Notes under the pieces: generated by a model
The model's input: the letters and a program-made list of their open reading frames with translations, nothing else
Database searches by the model: none
What the model was told of the DNA's origin: nothing
Source of the DNA: Petunia secreta
Taxonomy: Eukaryota; Streptophyta; Magnoliopsida; Solanales; Solanaceae
NCBI GenBank assembly: GCA_029990175.1
Contig: JARKIP010000042.1
Coordinates: 3,100,001 to 3,164,000 of the forward strand
Direction: 5' to 3'
Length of the DNA stretch: 64,000 nucleotides
In this document: piece by piece, positions 46,131-58,558 of the stretch
Position numbering within the stretch: the first letter of the stretch is position 1
Layout of the letters: each line of letters opens with the position of its first letter
Program-made: the position numbers and the translations under genes

Positions 46131-46499
46131 TGTATAATTAATTGTTCAGATATATTTTTAATATCTTTACATGTGAAAGCTTCACTTTCAGGTTTTAATT
46201 TGAAAGGAGTAGCTACCACTTGGGTTTTGCCATAAGTTGTTGAAACTCTTGTGGTGGAGGAAGTTCAGAGATGACTTCTTCTCCAGTTGAAGTTTTCCAA
46301 ATTTTTGATACATCAAAGAAATTAATTTGCTCTTGAATCGAGTTCAAGGATTCATAATAAATTTTTTGAAGATTTTTTTCTTTCATTTCCTTGAAAGTTG
46401 TTAAAAACCATGTTCTCTTAAAAAGGTTTTTAGGAGAGTAAAATTCAGTCCTGAGTTTTTCTTTGTCAATTTAGAAATCTTTTTTCTAAAATACCGAAT

Positions 46500-47620
46500 T
46501 CAGCACCTAGAGATGAATAAGTAGGAGACTGAGGTCTTTCGAAGTTAACTTCAATTGGAGGTGTTTGCACTGAGTATTCTGCTTGAGGAATCCTAGATTC
46601 GAAGTTAACAGTTTCGATTCTAGAAGAAAATGAAGAGACAAAATGTCTAGCAGACTTGGTGAGGAAGGTACTCTTTGATTATGAGATCTTCGTAAGGAAA
46701 TAATTACAAATCCTGAAGAAAACTATTGGATCTGGGACACATTAGTATTTTCTGGCTTCTAGGCTGGGGTAGCATCTTGCAAAAGCCTGTTTGAGGTAAA
46801 GAAACTTGATTCTAGGATATAGGTTTTTGAACTGTCAAATGAGATCTTTGAAGATCTGTTTGGAAGAGAACAGCTTCTTCTTTATGAAGTGTTTTCATGG
46901 CTCCAGAATTGAAGGCTGAATTCATATCTTTGTATCGAATTCTATAAATAATTGCAACTGGAAGAGATCCATTGGTTTTATGATTGGATATCTTGACATT
47001 TAGTGTCAAAGAGTCTAATATATTCCTATCTTTAAGGGATACAGTAAAGTTGGGAAAGCAGTCAAAATAAATTGGTCCATTAGAAAGACTGATTTCTACC
47101 ATTTCTAGAAGGGAATCATTGAAATCTAGAAATCTAGAATCTCTAAGGCAGAGGAGGAGAGATGTATCTAGTCCTTCTCTAGAAAGAGGTTTAGCTGCAA
47201 TTTGTACTAAACCAACATGGAGATAGTTGTACTTTTTTCTATTATTTTCTATAGATTTTGGGTTTAAAAGCTTGATGTCCTCATGATCTGACTCAAGAGA
47301 AATAATTGGCTTGATGGTTTAAATGTGGTAGTCACTTGTCAAATTCCATCTAGACTTATAGATTGTTGACTAGGATGTTTAGGAATTTTTCAGTCATCAA
47401 TTGATTGCTGTAAATTAGTAAAACTAACCTCTTCTTTGAGTTTAGAATTTGAAGAGGAAGAGGAGGATGTAGATCTGGAAGAGGAAGGAGAAGAATTTTT
47501 AGTGGAGGTAGAGAAAAGATGGAAGAATGTCATAGTAAGATCTGCACAGAAAAATTTAGTGGATAAACAGTAATGACTTAAATGCTTCCTGTTCTTGGAT
47601 CTAGAGACCAACGGGTTCCA
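46500..47620 (-). pseudogene. Pararetrovirus movement protein
   Basis: A Ser-rich N-terminus lies at 47390-47611. The core between about 47300 and 46812 is readable in pieces: DIKLLNPKSIENNRKKYNYL, HVGLVQIAAKPL, FDCFPNFTVSLKDRNILDSL and YRIRYKDMNSAFNSGA. This is the conserved 30K-superfamily cell-to-cell movement domain of caulimovirids, which lines plasmodesmata. Its position next to the primer site, upstream of the coat protein, is typical. Frame changes near 47320 and 47100. Confidence 0.75.
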
Positions 47621-48012
47621 TAAGGATAATTTTAAAGTTCTTAACTCAATAGTATGAGGAAAAATCAGATTTAGAAATTAAAAATATAAGTATATGTTTT
47701 CTTTAATACACAAAAATTAAATTAGCTTATGTTTAAAAGAGTATCTTGACTAATGACCCAAGGGTTATAAATAATCATCTGTAAGCCTTCTGAATAATTT
47801 TACTTGGCAACCTAGCCATTTTACTCAGGAACACTACTTACAGTGTAGATCCGGAAAGATTACAGTGCCATTAGTTAAGAGATCTTCTTAATACATATGT
47901 AAATTTAATAAAAGTCCATGTAAGAGTTCATGTTTTTATAGATCTAAATACTAGATCCAATAATACATCATAAAAGTAAGTTAAAAATAAGAATAATAAT
48001 CCCTACTTCCCC

Positions 48013-48030
48013 CCATGGCTCTAATACCAA
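48013..48030 (-). other. Pararetrovirus primer-binding site (tRNA-Met)
   Basis: The minus strand reads TTGGTATTAGAGCCATGG, one mismatch from TGGTATCAGAGCCATG, complementary to plant initiator tRNA-Met. It marks position 1 of the viral genome and sits exactly at the edge of the insertion, next to TA repeats. Confidence 0.75.
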
Positions 48031-48055
48031 TTATATATATAGAATATGATTCTTA

Positions 48056-49110
48056 CACTATTAGAAAAATACACGAATTGTGAGGATAACGTCATACCGA
48101 GGGAATTTCATAGGTATGCGTACCTCGGTATTAGCTCGTCGTTCTGTACACCATCGAGAAAATTCCCTCGATAGTACCGACGGGTGTCCCTCAGTGGTCC
48201 CTCAAGAATAAATTTCAATAAAAATATATTACAAAATTCTTACCGAGGGATTTCCCTCGGCAATAAAAAATATATTAAAATATTTAATATTTTACCGAGA
48301 AAAATCCCTCGGTTAGAATCTAAATAATTATTATTTTTAAATTCAGTTACTGAAGGATTTCCCTTGGTAGCATTGAATATCTAAAAATATTTGGTTCCCT
48401 CGGTAATACACTAAATCCTACATAATAAAATGTTAGAAATAGGCTATAGCACCTTCCAAACCCAAATTAGCCTACTACAATTAATTAACCGTACTTAACA
48501 CCCATAACTAAATAATACTTGTATCAAATGCAAGACTACGTACTATACAAAAAAATTGTTCAATAATTATAACCACATAATACTTGTGCTAAATCGAAGT
48601 CTAGTATAAATAAAGTATTTCTTTCCATAATTACATCTTAATAGAAGTATGGAAGCTATATATGTAACATTATGTCAACAACTTCTTGTAGTTCGTCAGA
48701 TAATTCAACTTCTTCATCTGTGTACGATTCTGGTACCATTTCAAACACGTCTTTGATCGTATCTTAAAACATTTCAATTGAGTCTTCGATTGTATCTTGA
48801 ACCATTTCAATTGAGTCTTCAATCGTATCTTGAATAATTTCAACTGAGTCTTCAATGTTGATATCCATGAAATATATAATCTTGATGGAAGAGATAATAA
48901 AGTCACTCAACAACCATACTAATTTCAAGTACATTAACCATGTTAATTCCAACTCAACAATTCCAAGTTCACCATTCGAAATCCATGTTCATCAACCATA
49001 CGAAATCCAAGTTCATCACCCATATTAGTTCCTAGTTTATCAACCATACTAAATCCAAGTTCATTAATTCCAATTTTATCAATCATACTAATTTTAATTA
49101 AAATTATAAA
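48056..49110 (+). mobile_element. CACTA element terminus with subterminal repeats
   Basis: Starts CACTATTAGAAAAATACACG, a CACTA-type terminal repeat, followed by subterminal motifs TACCGAGGGAATTTC and TTCCCTCGGTAA in both orientations through about 48420. The 3-bp flank before it is TTA. The matching right terminus was not found, so the element is truncated or its end lies in unrecognised sequence. A minus-strand frame at 48660-48952 contains a repeat of 11 residues (DTIEDSIEMVQ). Confidence 0.6.
48750..48860 (-). repeat. 33-bp coding-type tandem repeat (DTIEDSIEMVQ)
   Basis: Three to four copies of a 33-bp unit around TTTCAATTGAGTCTTCAATC. Read on the minus strand they give 11-residue acidic amphipathic repeats, ending MVPESYTDEEVELSDEL in a second frame. 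It may be the tail of a CACTA gene, but no transposase is visible. Confidence 0.5.
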
Positions 49111-49154
49111 CTACTACTACTACAACTACTACTACTACAACTACAACAACAACA

Positions 49155-49199
<45 letters not shown>

Positions 49200-49232
49200 A
49201 CAACGATGACGATGACCACCACCACCACCACT
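49111..49232. repeat. Compound trinucleotide microsatellite
   Basis: (CTA)n, (ACA)n, (CTG)n with about ten CTG/TGC units, (GAT)n and (CAC)n run together. Confidence 0.95.
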
Positions 49233-49239
49233 GTATGAA

Positions 49240-50535
49240 AAAAATATGCCACCTACTATTATGGGGATACGAGTCCAACTGGTGAGACTAGGCTTATCTT
49301 ACAAGTCATCGGGCTCAAAGGATACACGTCTATTTTACGAGTTACAACTGTTCAGGCGATACGGGTGTAGGATGAAGGGTATACATCGTGTCGTCTTAGG
49401 GTTACAGTCTGCTAGTTAGGGTCTCATATATACCACCGCCTTGAGTTATAGGCCCATATCCTTATTAACCTTTGTTATTTACCTTAGTTAGGACTGGGTA
49501 TCCACTACTATAAATACCTCTCCTTACATTGTATTGTACAGCAGGGGTGATTCAACACAGAATCCAGCTATTCTCAAGGAATAAGATTACTTTACTTTTC
49601 TTGCTCATTATTTCTCTCTTTTATTTACTTACTTTTCCATCGTATTTATTTTATTGTTTGTGACCTCATTATGAATTAATTTTATAACCTAGGTGACCAA
49701 TTTAAGGCATAAATCGTTTGGCGCCTACCATGGGGCCTTAGCAATTGTAGGTATTCTTCCAAGAAAAAGGCGCAATCAAACCTTTTGCAAGATTCATAGT
49801 AATCTTGAGGATAGTTTTCATAGCATAGGTGTCTCTTGACTCCAACAAGAAGGTAACTAGACTAGTTCCTAGTTGCAATTCTTGTTCTTGTTCAATTTTC
49901 GTCTTGATATATATCTTGTTTTTCTCTTCCGTAATTTAGCTTACATTAGTTGGTATCAAAGCAAGGAACAGATTTGTTTCAGTACTTCCAATCTTGTTCT
50001 TTGTGTCTTAGTGTTTAGATTTCATAGTTTTTTTTTATAAGTTTCTTGTTATTGTTAAAAAAAAAAAAAACGAGTTGAATTTTGAGTCCCCAATCAAAAT
50101 CTTTTTTGGGAATTGTTAAGGTGAAGTTTCCTAGTTGTTCTTGATCCTTACAACACATTTGGATTTGTGGTTGTTAAGCAAATTGATTGAAACAAGTTCT
50201 TGAAACCTTAGTTGAAATTTGGAAGAATTCTTGAATTAGACGACTTGTTATTCGTTGTTTAGGGTTGGGAATTTGTGGGAGTTGTTAAAAACCTTCAAGG
50301 ACACCATTAAACATTAATTTTGAAGGTTAGAACATGTTGAAACGGCTGAAGAAGAAGAAAAAGAAGAAGAAGAAAGGAAAAATGGGAAAAATCTAGTTCA
50401 AAAGTTGCAGGGCAGAGCGGCCAGATTCCTAGGCGGAGTGCCCCAGATTTCAGAGAGAGGCACCTCAGGTAGAAATTCTGCAATTGGGTAGTTTCGTCTA
50501 GGATTTTCTTAGCTCTTTGTTAACACACTTCTAGT
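49240..50535 (+). mobile_element. LTR-retrotransposon remnants with two primer sites
   Basis: TATA box CTATAAATACC near 49509 and a leader ending TTTGGCGCCTACCATGGGG (from 49717) look like a Tat/Retand-type LTR end plus primer site. About 230 bp on, TTACATTAGTTGGTATCAAAGC (about 49941-49962) is a second, tRNA-Met type LTR/primer junction, followed by untranslated leader-like sequence. No gag or pol is readable up to 50535. Two truncated elements appear joined. Confidence 0.45.
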
Positions 50536-52464
50536 TGTTGACACCCAATTTTGTCTCTCTTATGTTCAAAATCTACAGTTCTCAAATTTTACACACAATC
50601 GTGTATCCACTCTTACCTTGTCCATTTCTTTCAAATCATCTTTTCATGATAGTCTGAAAATCAAGGCCATTTTTGAGAGCATCGTCTCAAACCATAGTCG
50701 TTTTTACAATTTTCGCAATTACTTCTATTTTGACAAAATTATCAAAAATTGTTTAAAATCCCAAAATTACAACTTTTATGCATTTCTCAGCCTTCCTAAC
50801 ATTTTAAATTAATTTTCTAATTTTTTTATATTTTTATACCCATTTTATACAATTTTATACCTATTTTATGCCTAATATACACTATCTATACAGTATATAT
50901 ACATATATATATATACACACACATATATTACACGTCATAATTTACACATCACCTATATTTTTACTCCTAAGCACTGACGTGGCTCAATCCTAACCCTCCG
51001 TGATTTGATCCAACGGCTGAAAGCCAAAATCCCTAAATCTACCCACACGACCCCCCATTTCCCCAGTGTCTGTTGCTAGAACTAGTTTCTCTCTCTCCTT
51101 TCTTGGCGAAACAAATCGCCACCCTTTGTCGATCACTATTTCGGCCATTTTAGCCAGAGAAAATGAGGGAAAATAGCATCATCGTGTTCCCCTTGAATTC
51201 CGTTACAAAACCCATACAGTTTTGATGACGTTTGGGCAAGGGCGAGATTTGACTTTTGACAACTGTGACACCACCGCCGGGAGACGCGTCCGGCGAGGTT
51301 CAGGCCATAGATTTAAAGGTGTTATCACCTAAATGGGGTAAGAAACCCCATGCGAAGGTTAATCTATGACGGGTTTCGATTGACCCGATTTTGGTAAACG
51401 GGTAATACTATCTCCTTTCGATTTTGTGAAATTTGTGTGACGCTACACCTAAAATCCCCTATGTCTCTCTGAATTAGCACGATTATTTTTTCAATTGTTA
51501 ATTAATTGATTCACATGACTTACGACCTCTATGAACTGTTGATTTGTTTTGACATCGTAGTGGGACTGTTTACGCTCTGGTTTTGACATCTTTAAGGCTA
51601 AATTCTATGTTGTCTCCATTTAATCTGAAGCTTAGAAATTGCTATAGTTTTCTTAAATTGTTTAAATCATCTTATTGTGCATTACTTGTGTAAATTCATG
51701 ATTTGTTTAATCAAAGTATGAACTTATAAAGTTGGTTTACACGATTCAGGGGATTTTGTTTAACTTAAATTTGAATTTGTGCGTAGAACATAGAAGGAAA
51801 CTTGGCATGGTCATTGATATGTTGACTTTTGAAAATATGTCAAGGTTCAAACCTATTTAGAATGGGATTTGTGAACCTAGACTATGTTATGTTTGAGGGG
51901 AGGGGTTTCAAATGATTTGCATTAGAATTGGGGACTAATTGTTCTATTTTTGGAAGGGTACTCAAATTTGTCCCATGTTATTCTTGGAAGAGTATATTTA
52001 ATTGCCTTATGAGAACTTTTACTCGTTTCTTTTCAAATCCCCACCGCTCACCTGTATAAACTCTTCTCTTTTCAACTAGAAGAACAAGTTTCTGAACACT
52101 AAAAAACATTCAGAAACACACACTGGTATACTTAACAAAATTCTGCATAGCTTTTGGCATTCAGTTCTTCTTGAACACTTGCTTCCCTGAAAGGATCAAT
52201 TCTGCTTGTGTGAGTGTTGGTCATGCTTTTTCTTTCTGCTGTCTGCATTCATATTAACTTCACAGTACTCAAAGGTATTCTTTCACCCACTATCACCTAT
52301 TACATCTATGTGTTTGCCTTGCATATGCTTATCCTGTTCCTGCTTCACTTGAACTGCTTGTATGATTGTGTTTTGTCTTAATTCTGGATAATCTGTTAAG
52401 CCTAGGTAATCCCTGCACATTTAAAATCATGCCTATTTTTACTAAGGAGATGTAGTTAAAATGG
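50536..52464 (+). repeat. Ogre/Tat-like 5' LTR, first part
   Basis: Starts TGTTGACACCCAATTTTGTC, the typical start of Ogre/Tat LTRs. It continues without coding until E2 interrupts it at 52465 and resumes at 60937. Net LTR length is about 3.6 kb, within the usual Ogre range. Small open frames here are not genes. Confidence 0.6.
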
Positions 52465-54679
52465 TGACACGACCCGGAATCTGGTTAGGCCGTGCGTGCA
52501 CTCGACATCCTCCCCTAGACCCGTCGGGCGAACCCTTACCAATTAAATTAGGAAAATAAATATAACAATTCATAAATAAGGTTAAGACTTAAAAAAAACC
52601 ACAGACATACAGATACCTCTAAGCTGTACAAAAGAAATTACAGCTGACTACCTAACATACTAGGTTTAGGGCTATCCAGACTAGACATCTAAGAGTACAA
52701 AAGAAGGCAGATACCTCCTGAAGGGAGCAGAATGCAATTGAAATAATAAACAATAAACTGGTGGCCGTCCGGAATAAAAGTTGGCTCACCCTGATAGCTG
52801 AAGTCGTCTTTGCTCCTTCACAACGTGGAAAACTCAATCCAGGAGTGAACCTGCCGAAACGAAATAGATAGACAGGAAACAAACAAAAAAACAAGGGTGA
52901 GTAAAAAGGACTCAATAAGTGGGGCAGACTAGCCACCTCAAAGAATAGGATAGCTAGCCAGTGAGAAGAAACAAATAAACCAAATTCCTCTTTTTTAAAT
53001 TATAAAAAGGCAAAGCCAGATAATAACTGGAGACGCATATGAAACCATAAATTCAACCAGGAATACGAACCATAAACATATCAACAAATAAACAATGCAC
53101 GTACAAGCCGAACAGTAGTTATGTACCACAAGTCTACACAATGGTATTAAATGAAATGAGATGAAATGAAATATGATGCAAAGGGTCACATGTGCCAAAT
53201 GAATGGAGCGGAATCCTTCTGCTCCGAGGGCGGAATCCTCCTACCCTCAATATGATGCAATGGAGCGGAAGCCTCCTGCTCCGAGGGCGGAATCCTTCTA
53301 TCCTCAATATGATGCAATGGAGCGGAATGGTCCTGCTCCGAGGGCGGAATCCTCTTACCCTCAATATGATGCAATGGAGCGGAATCCTCCTGCTCCAAGG
53401 GCGGAATCCACCTACCCTCAATATGATGCAATGGAGCGGAATCCTCCTGCTCCGAGGGCGGAATCCTCCTACCCTCAATATGATGCAATGGAGTGGAATC
53501 CTCCTGCTCTGAGGGCGGCATCCTCCTACCCTCAATATGACGCAATGGAGCGGAATACTCCTGCTCCGAGGGCGGAATCCTCCTACCCTCAATACGATGT
53601 AATGGTATCCCTTCACCAGCGCGGGACTCTCATCGGCTGCCGGGAAGTATATGTCAACTCACAGCCAAAGTACAATGCTCAGATCCTCAATGCAATACCA
53701 ATAACAGGACATAACATATAGTATACAATGTAAATCTAAGGATAAGGCGTAATGAGTACGCCTATCGGTAGCTACACACGTAAGGAACACGTGGTAGAAA
53801 ATCCACGAGGCCAGGTGCCTCCAAAGAAATGGATATAAACACTTACCTCTTCCAAATATTAGTACGGCTAATCGACAACCGCTTTATCCTTTGGTTTCCT
53901 TGCCAAACGATCCCATTCTATTCAATAAGCAGAAAAATATATCAATTTACGCTAAAGACTTCATTCCTCATATCTTAGGGCAATCCGGTTAGGAACCTGA
54001 TACCCTATTTGCATACGCAATACGCAGACCAGGCCTATGTACAGGGTTTATATAACCAAACCCCAAATAAATTATATTTATATGTTGCCCATAACTCACT
54101 GAGTACGAATATATAATCTATTCCATTATCGGGGTCCATTTAACCCTTTAAACTGTTAATTGAACTTATTAAAACGATGTCTAATATTTTAAGTTTTACC
54201 GTTAAAATATATTCAAACACACGTAATAAACTGAAATAATATATTAGGATCATTACCTGATTGTTTCAGGGTGAAAATTCTACTTTTCTCGGATCCTTTT
54301 TCTCATTTTCTGGCATTTTCATTCCCTTCTGCACGTTTTCTCTTTACCTGCTTCTGAATCGTTTTTTGTTTCTGTGTTTCGTACTTAGCATATATGCTCA
54401 CCGCTACATTTGGTCATTTCTTTCTCTTTCTTTCATTTTATCTTTTATCTTTTTTTATTTTTTTATTTTCTTTTCGTGACAAAAATTAAAACGGTACCGT
54501 ACGATATTCGAAATAATTCCAACTTTTGCATACAAGTTATACAAAATATATGTAGTATACTCGCGAAGGCGGACCTCAAATTTTACATATAAGTCTCAAT
54601 GGACTTTACGAATATTTTAAAATTATCGGCACGCCAATCCGAGTCCTAACTTCCGAAACGACTGACCGAGGTCGTTTCA
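52465..54679 (-). repeat. E2 3' LTR (2215 bp)
   Basis: Minus-strand TGAAACGACCTCGGTCAGTC start at 54679 and CGTGTCA end at 52465. Contains seven tandem 57-bp hairpin units (53203-53601). About 160 bp shorter than the 5' LTR: it lacks the segment present at about 60560-60830 while carrying one more 57-bp unit. Confidence 0.88.
53203..53601 (-). repeat. Seven 57-bp tandem units, each two hairpins
   Basis: Each unit has one hairpin with arms GGAGC/GCTCC and one with arms GAGGG/CCCTC, around the same core GGAATCCTCCT, separated by AATATGATGCAAT. Because 57 is divisible by three, several frames on both strands stay open (up to 172 codons), which mimics genes. Confidence 0.9.
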
Positions 54680-55429
54680 TTCTCCACCACTTATACACTT
54701 GTTCGTCCTCGAACGAGCCTAAGTCTAAAGCAAGATTCACGCAGATAACAAGAGAACTTGCAGGACCTTCATGAGCTACTCCACAGGCATTATTTCCTAC
54801 TTACAGGATCAGAATTATAACATGCATATCGAACTCTTGGATAAAAACATAGCTGGATAATATCATAACGCCATTGCTCAGCTTATTCTGACTACACTGA
54901 TCCTTCCTCAATCACGAGTGGAGAGTTCTACATTTTCGAAACAAAGATACACGAAATTTTGAATGGGTTAACATGATTCAGCCGATAATTACCACTTCGA
55001 TATACCTTTCGATATAGAACAGGTCGATGGAACTAAGAATTAGCTCACGCTTGATACGATAGGGGAAGCTTTTGAAGTACCTTGTCACTACACATTATTG
55101 AAGATTTGATGCAATCTATATTATTTTTACAAACACACTATGCAACATCTCAGTTGATGTTAGTATTGTTCCGCAAGCTCTTTGTGGGAATGTAGTTACT
55201 CATATCCTAATGTATGTCAAAGGTTCATATGAACAGGGTCTATCATATAAGGATAAGGATCATGCAAATACTTATGGATAGTATGATACAGACCAGGAAT
55301 TATTTCCAGACTGAACATCTACTTCAGGGTATTGTCTTTGAATTGGAAATATTATGTCTTGCAAAAGTGAAAATATAAAAAGACATGTAGTTAGACCATG
55401 AGCTGAGGCAGAATACCAGCAACAAAGTT

Positions 55430-55905
55430 GATTACACGTGCACTTATAACGCTAAAGCAACTTCTCAAAGAGTTAAGATGTAAATGAGATATGCCAATGT
55501 TGGATGGACGACAAGCTGCACTAGACCTTTATCTCTAAATTTTCATGAAGTAAAACAGCGTCAGTATGAGGATCCAGTTCTGGTTGAATACAGACAGATA
55601 GCCAGAAAAAAAATGGAGTCACCATACAAGGTTACTACTGATGGTTTTCTCATCTAATAAGATAGACTTTGTGTTCCTGATGTTGCAGATTTACGTGGAC
55701 AGATTATGATAGAGGCACATTATTCCAAATACACTGTTCACTCAGCTTCGACTAAGATGTACCATGGTCTTAAGAAGATTTATTGGTGGGACGAAATGTA
55801 GTGTGACATAGAAGAATTTGTGGCTCAGTTTTGTAATTGCCAGCAACTTAAAGTCGTGTCATCTTTCCAAACATTATGCTTTCAGCGGATAGGTACATAT
55901 ATATG
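55430..55905 (+). pseudogene. Antisense integrase fragment (E2)
   Basis: Plus strand, opposite to E2. HEVKQRQYEDPVLVEYRQ near 55545, two stops, then RLCVPDVADLRGQIMIEAHY near 55668 and STKMYHGLKKIYWWDEM before a stop. The zinc domain reads FCNCQQ where Gypsy integrases have CLNCQQ, so the first Cys of the pair is lost, a different loss from E1. GGTTGGGTCGTAACAAAAGT and GGCATCAACACC follow (about 55993-56026): a reversed LTR tail with decayed primer site, as in E1. Confidence 0.75.
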
Positions 55906-56029
55906 ATCAGGTTGCCAGCTTATCTCTAGCATTAATAGATTATTAGTGGGTTTAGCAATGATCGACGCTCATTGTATGTTTCTGTCGTGGCTTAGGTTGG
56001 GTCGTAACAAAAGTGGCATCAACACCTTA

Positions 56030-57090
56030 GAAATTTAGTATTACCATTCAGTATTTGGAGGAAGACTCCTCCACTTAAAGCACAGACTCATGCAGCTATT
56101 TGAATAGGAATAACCATCGTCGCACAGTCTGCTGGACTAAAAAAAGATTTAGCTAAAAGCTGAACGTAGGCAGACCTTAGCTACCAACTACCCTTTCGAG
56201 TTGCTAAACAGCTGCAACTCTTGAGTTCACAACTCCATACCTTTGCCGTAAACACCACCTCCTGATGGATGGTACTTCTATTACCCTTAGAAGCCTTGAA
56301 AAACAATAATATGCTTAACCGGCTACAATAACACGTACTCTAGCTCAACACAGGGAACATCACAAGTGGCTACCAACCACACAAGCTCACTAGGATAGAA
56401 ATAATCAGTGCTTCAGCAAGCTCATATTTTTATTTGCTTGGCTACCAGAGCTAGACTATTTCCAAGTCAGGCTAACCAAAGAATCGCAATTGAAGAAATA
56501 GACATTAAATGAGCTCTATGGAGCAACATCCATATCAGTTTAACCTTCCAATAAGAAGGAAACTCTGACAATTTACCAGAAAATCCTTTTATAATCCAGA
56601 TAAGCTCATGAGATAACATGACTTTACTAGCGTTTTGAACCAAGAGGAGATACGAAAATCGAGTATTACTTACTAACCACTTTACACTGGAATAAACAAT
56701 GACACTCTATTATGGTGATGAACTAGAATCCCATCATCCAACCAACACGGAATTCCGAAAAAATGAGGTAAACTAATTTGATATAATAATAGAAGAGGGC
56801 ACGACAAGATGCCGGGCAGACAATAGCGATACTCACCGTCAAATTTCTCATATTTAGACCAGGTAAATTAGTAGGGTCTCACCAATGCCAGGAATAAATC
56901 ATACCAGAAGCTCGCCCCTCTACTGCAACCGATTCTTAATTAAGTCAATATCCAAGGAAACCATCGAAACATGATAAGACACACCATTTCCAGATCGATT
57001 TGAAGAATCAAATCTTACTCACATATAAAGGAAGAGGAAATACAGGGATCTACTACATCGGATGCCTCAGCATCCTACCAGACTAGCAGT
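56030..57090 (-). other. E2 internal sequence without readable genes
   Basis: Counterpart of 36541-37590 in E1, in inverted orientation. No domain seen. Confidence 0.5.
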
Positions 57091-58540
57091 TCATAGAACT
57101 GCCTCTGCAGCTGAGCTGAGCCACTACCCTGATAATCACTTCTAGAAGAACTACTGCCACTACGCTCTCAACCTCTATTAGATGAGGGCATATCTCTGGC
57201 TGATTGAGACCTAAATGAAATCCCCTGCGACTGCGCAGATGCCTGATGACGAGAGAAAAGACAGCTGGCTACTTGTCTAAGTAAAGAAAAACTCCTCAAA
57301 GAATAGCCAGACTCACGACAATGATACCACCTTTTCGCTGAAAAATAGAAGCTGGAAAGATTGTTGATAGCTGTAAAGAAAAGACTGAATCTGATCTTGA
57401 CGAGCTACTGGCGCACTCTAAAAATCACATGACACAAGCTGAGATAACCTGGAAGGTGACCTCCCAAAATAATCGGAACTCTTACCTCCAAATGAGGTAC
57501 TATGTTTGCCCACTAGGGCCACGGGAGGGAAGGAGAAAGGTCGTCAATAAATCTTTGAATCTCTCGAAAGGTTCATGGACTAGTTCTAATGCATATCCAG
57601 CCATTCTATAGAATTAAATCTCATATTCTGAAACACCAGTAGGCTAACCGACAGGCTACCCTGTGCAATCTACTCAAACTGGCAACATCTTTCATCTCGC
57701 TCGCTACTCGAAAGAAACTTTTCCATGAATCTAGAAGAAAAATTGAACCAAGTTAGCTAATAAGAGTGCGGCCCACCAATTCAAGGCTGGACCCTGAAAC
57801 TGGAAAGAAGAATAATCAACACCATACTGCTCGATATAATCAAGAGCCTGAAGGATACGGTAACATCATATTATTTTTAAAAAAATCACGAGGTTTATCT
57901 GATGCATTGCTTAATAATATCGAAAGGTTCAACCAGATAAAATAATGCAACCCCTTCGGACACTCGGACCGAGCTATTACTCAGGCTAACTAACTAGCCA
58001 AAATAACTAGAGGCACAACACAGGCAGTCTCCGGAACATAATTCACTGCAGCAATATTAAGAACCGGAATAGGAGCTCCCTGAGTCCGGACGTCTGCACA
58101 TGCATCAACCTGATAAGCTTCCTAGCGAATAATAGGTTTTTGCGGTATCTGCATCACCAAGATTCTCGTGAAAGCATCGTAGAGAGCAAAAGGAACCACA
58201 AGGCCCTGCTCCCTGGCCCATCGCGAGCTCGTACAGCTGGGGCCTGCGCAACTAGATCGTCAGCATGATACACAACTTCTCGGGGATTGAGTAGCTCTAG
58301 CCCCAGCTAGACTACTTCGTCCTGAACTCCTACCGTTTGCTGATTTGTTGCACGAGGGTTCACGATTACCATGAAGGAATTAACGAAAATACTTTTGCAG
58401 CCTAGACCGACGCACGATCAGAAAAGAAGGAAGTGAAACTTTCTAAGTGCCATCATAGCCTCTCATAGATAAGTACGGACGTCTACGTACCCATCAGCGA
58501 GACTCTACTAGACACGGTCTTTGTCTGGATAGAATTTAAA
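57091..58540 (-). pseudogene. Gypsy gag remnant (E2)
   Basis: Counterpart of the E1 gag remnant. The knuckle region near 57315-57345 reads WYHCRE.GYSLRS on the minus strand, and the upstream core near 57500-57800 is readable only in short pieces. More decayed than E1. Confidence 0.55.
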
Positions 58541-58543
58541 CCG

Positions 58544-58557
58544 GGCTCTGATACCAA
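58544..58557 (-). other. E2 primer-binding site (tRNA-Met)
   Basis: The minus strand reads TTGGTATCAGAGCC one base after the 5' LTR end. Confidence 0.85.
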
Positions 58558-58558
58558 C

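Larger units (their letters stand above)
41777..48030 (-). mobile_element. Endogenous pararetrovirus (Caulimoviridae), 5' and central part
   Basis: Minus-strand order: primer site (48013-48030), movement protein, coat protein with zinc knuckle, protease, reverse transcriptase, RNase H, then the start of a downstream gene that resumes at 32607 beyond the E1 insertion. Movement protein first and RT last in one polyprotein fits petuvirus/florendovirus-type genomes; the genus is inference. No integrase and no LTRs are present, as expected. Many frameshifts and stops. The right edge lies at a TA tract (48031-48040), and a CACTA terminus begins at 48056. Confidence 0.85.

Noticed and set aside
53134..53721. 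Long open frames (up to 172 codons) on both strands in the E2 3' LTR
   Set aside because: They lie on a 57-bp tandem repeat. A unit length divisible by three keeps several frames open on both strands; the proteins are pure repeat.
34907..58557. tRNA-like sequences near GGTATCAGAGCC
   Set aside because: These are primer-binding sites complementary to tRNA-Met, not tRNA genes; no cloverleaf can be drawn. No tRNA or rRNA gene was found in the window.
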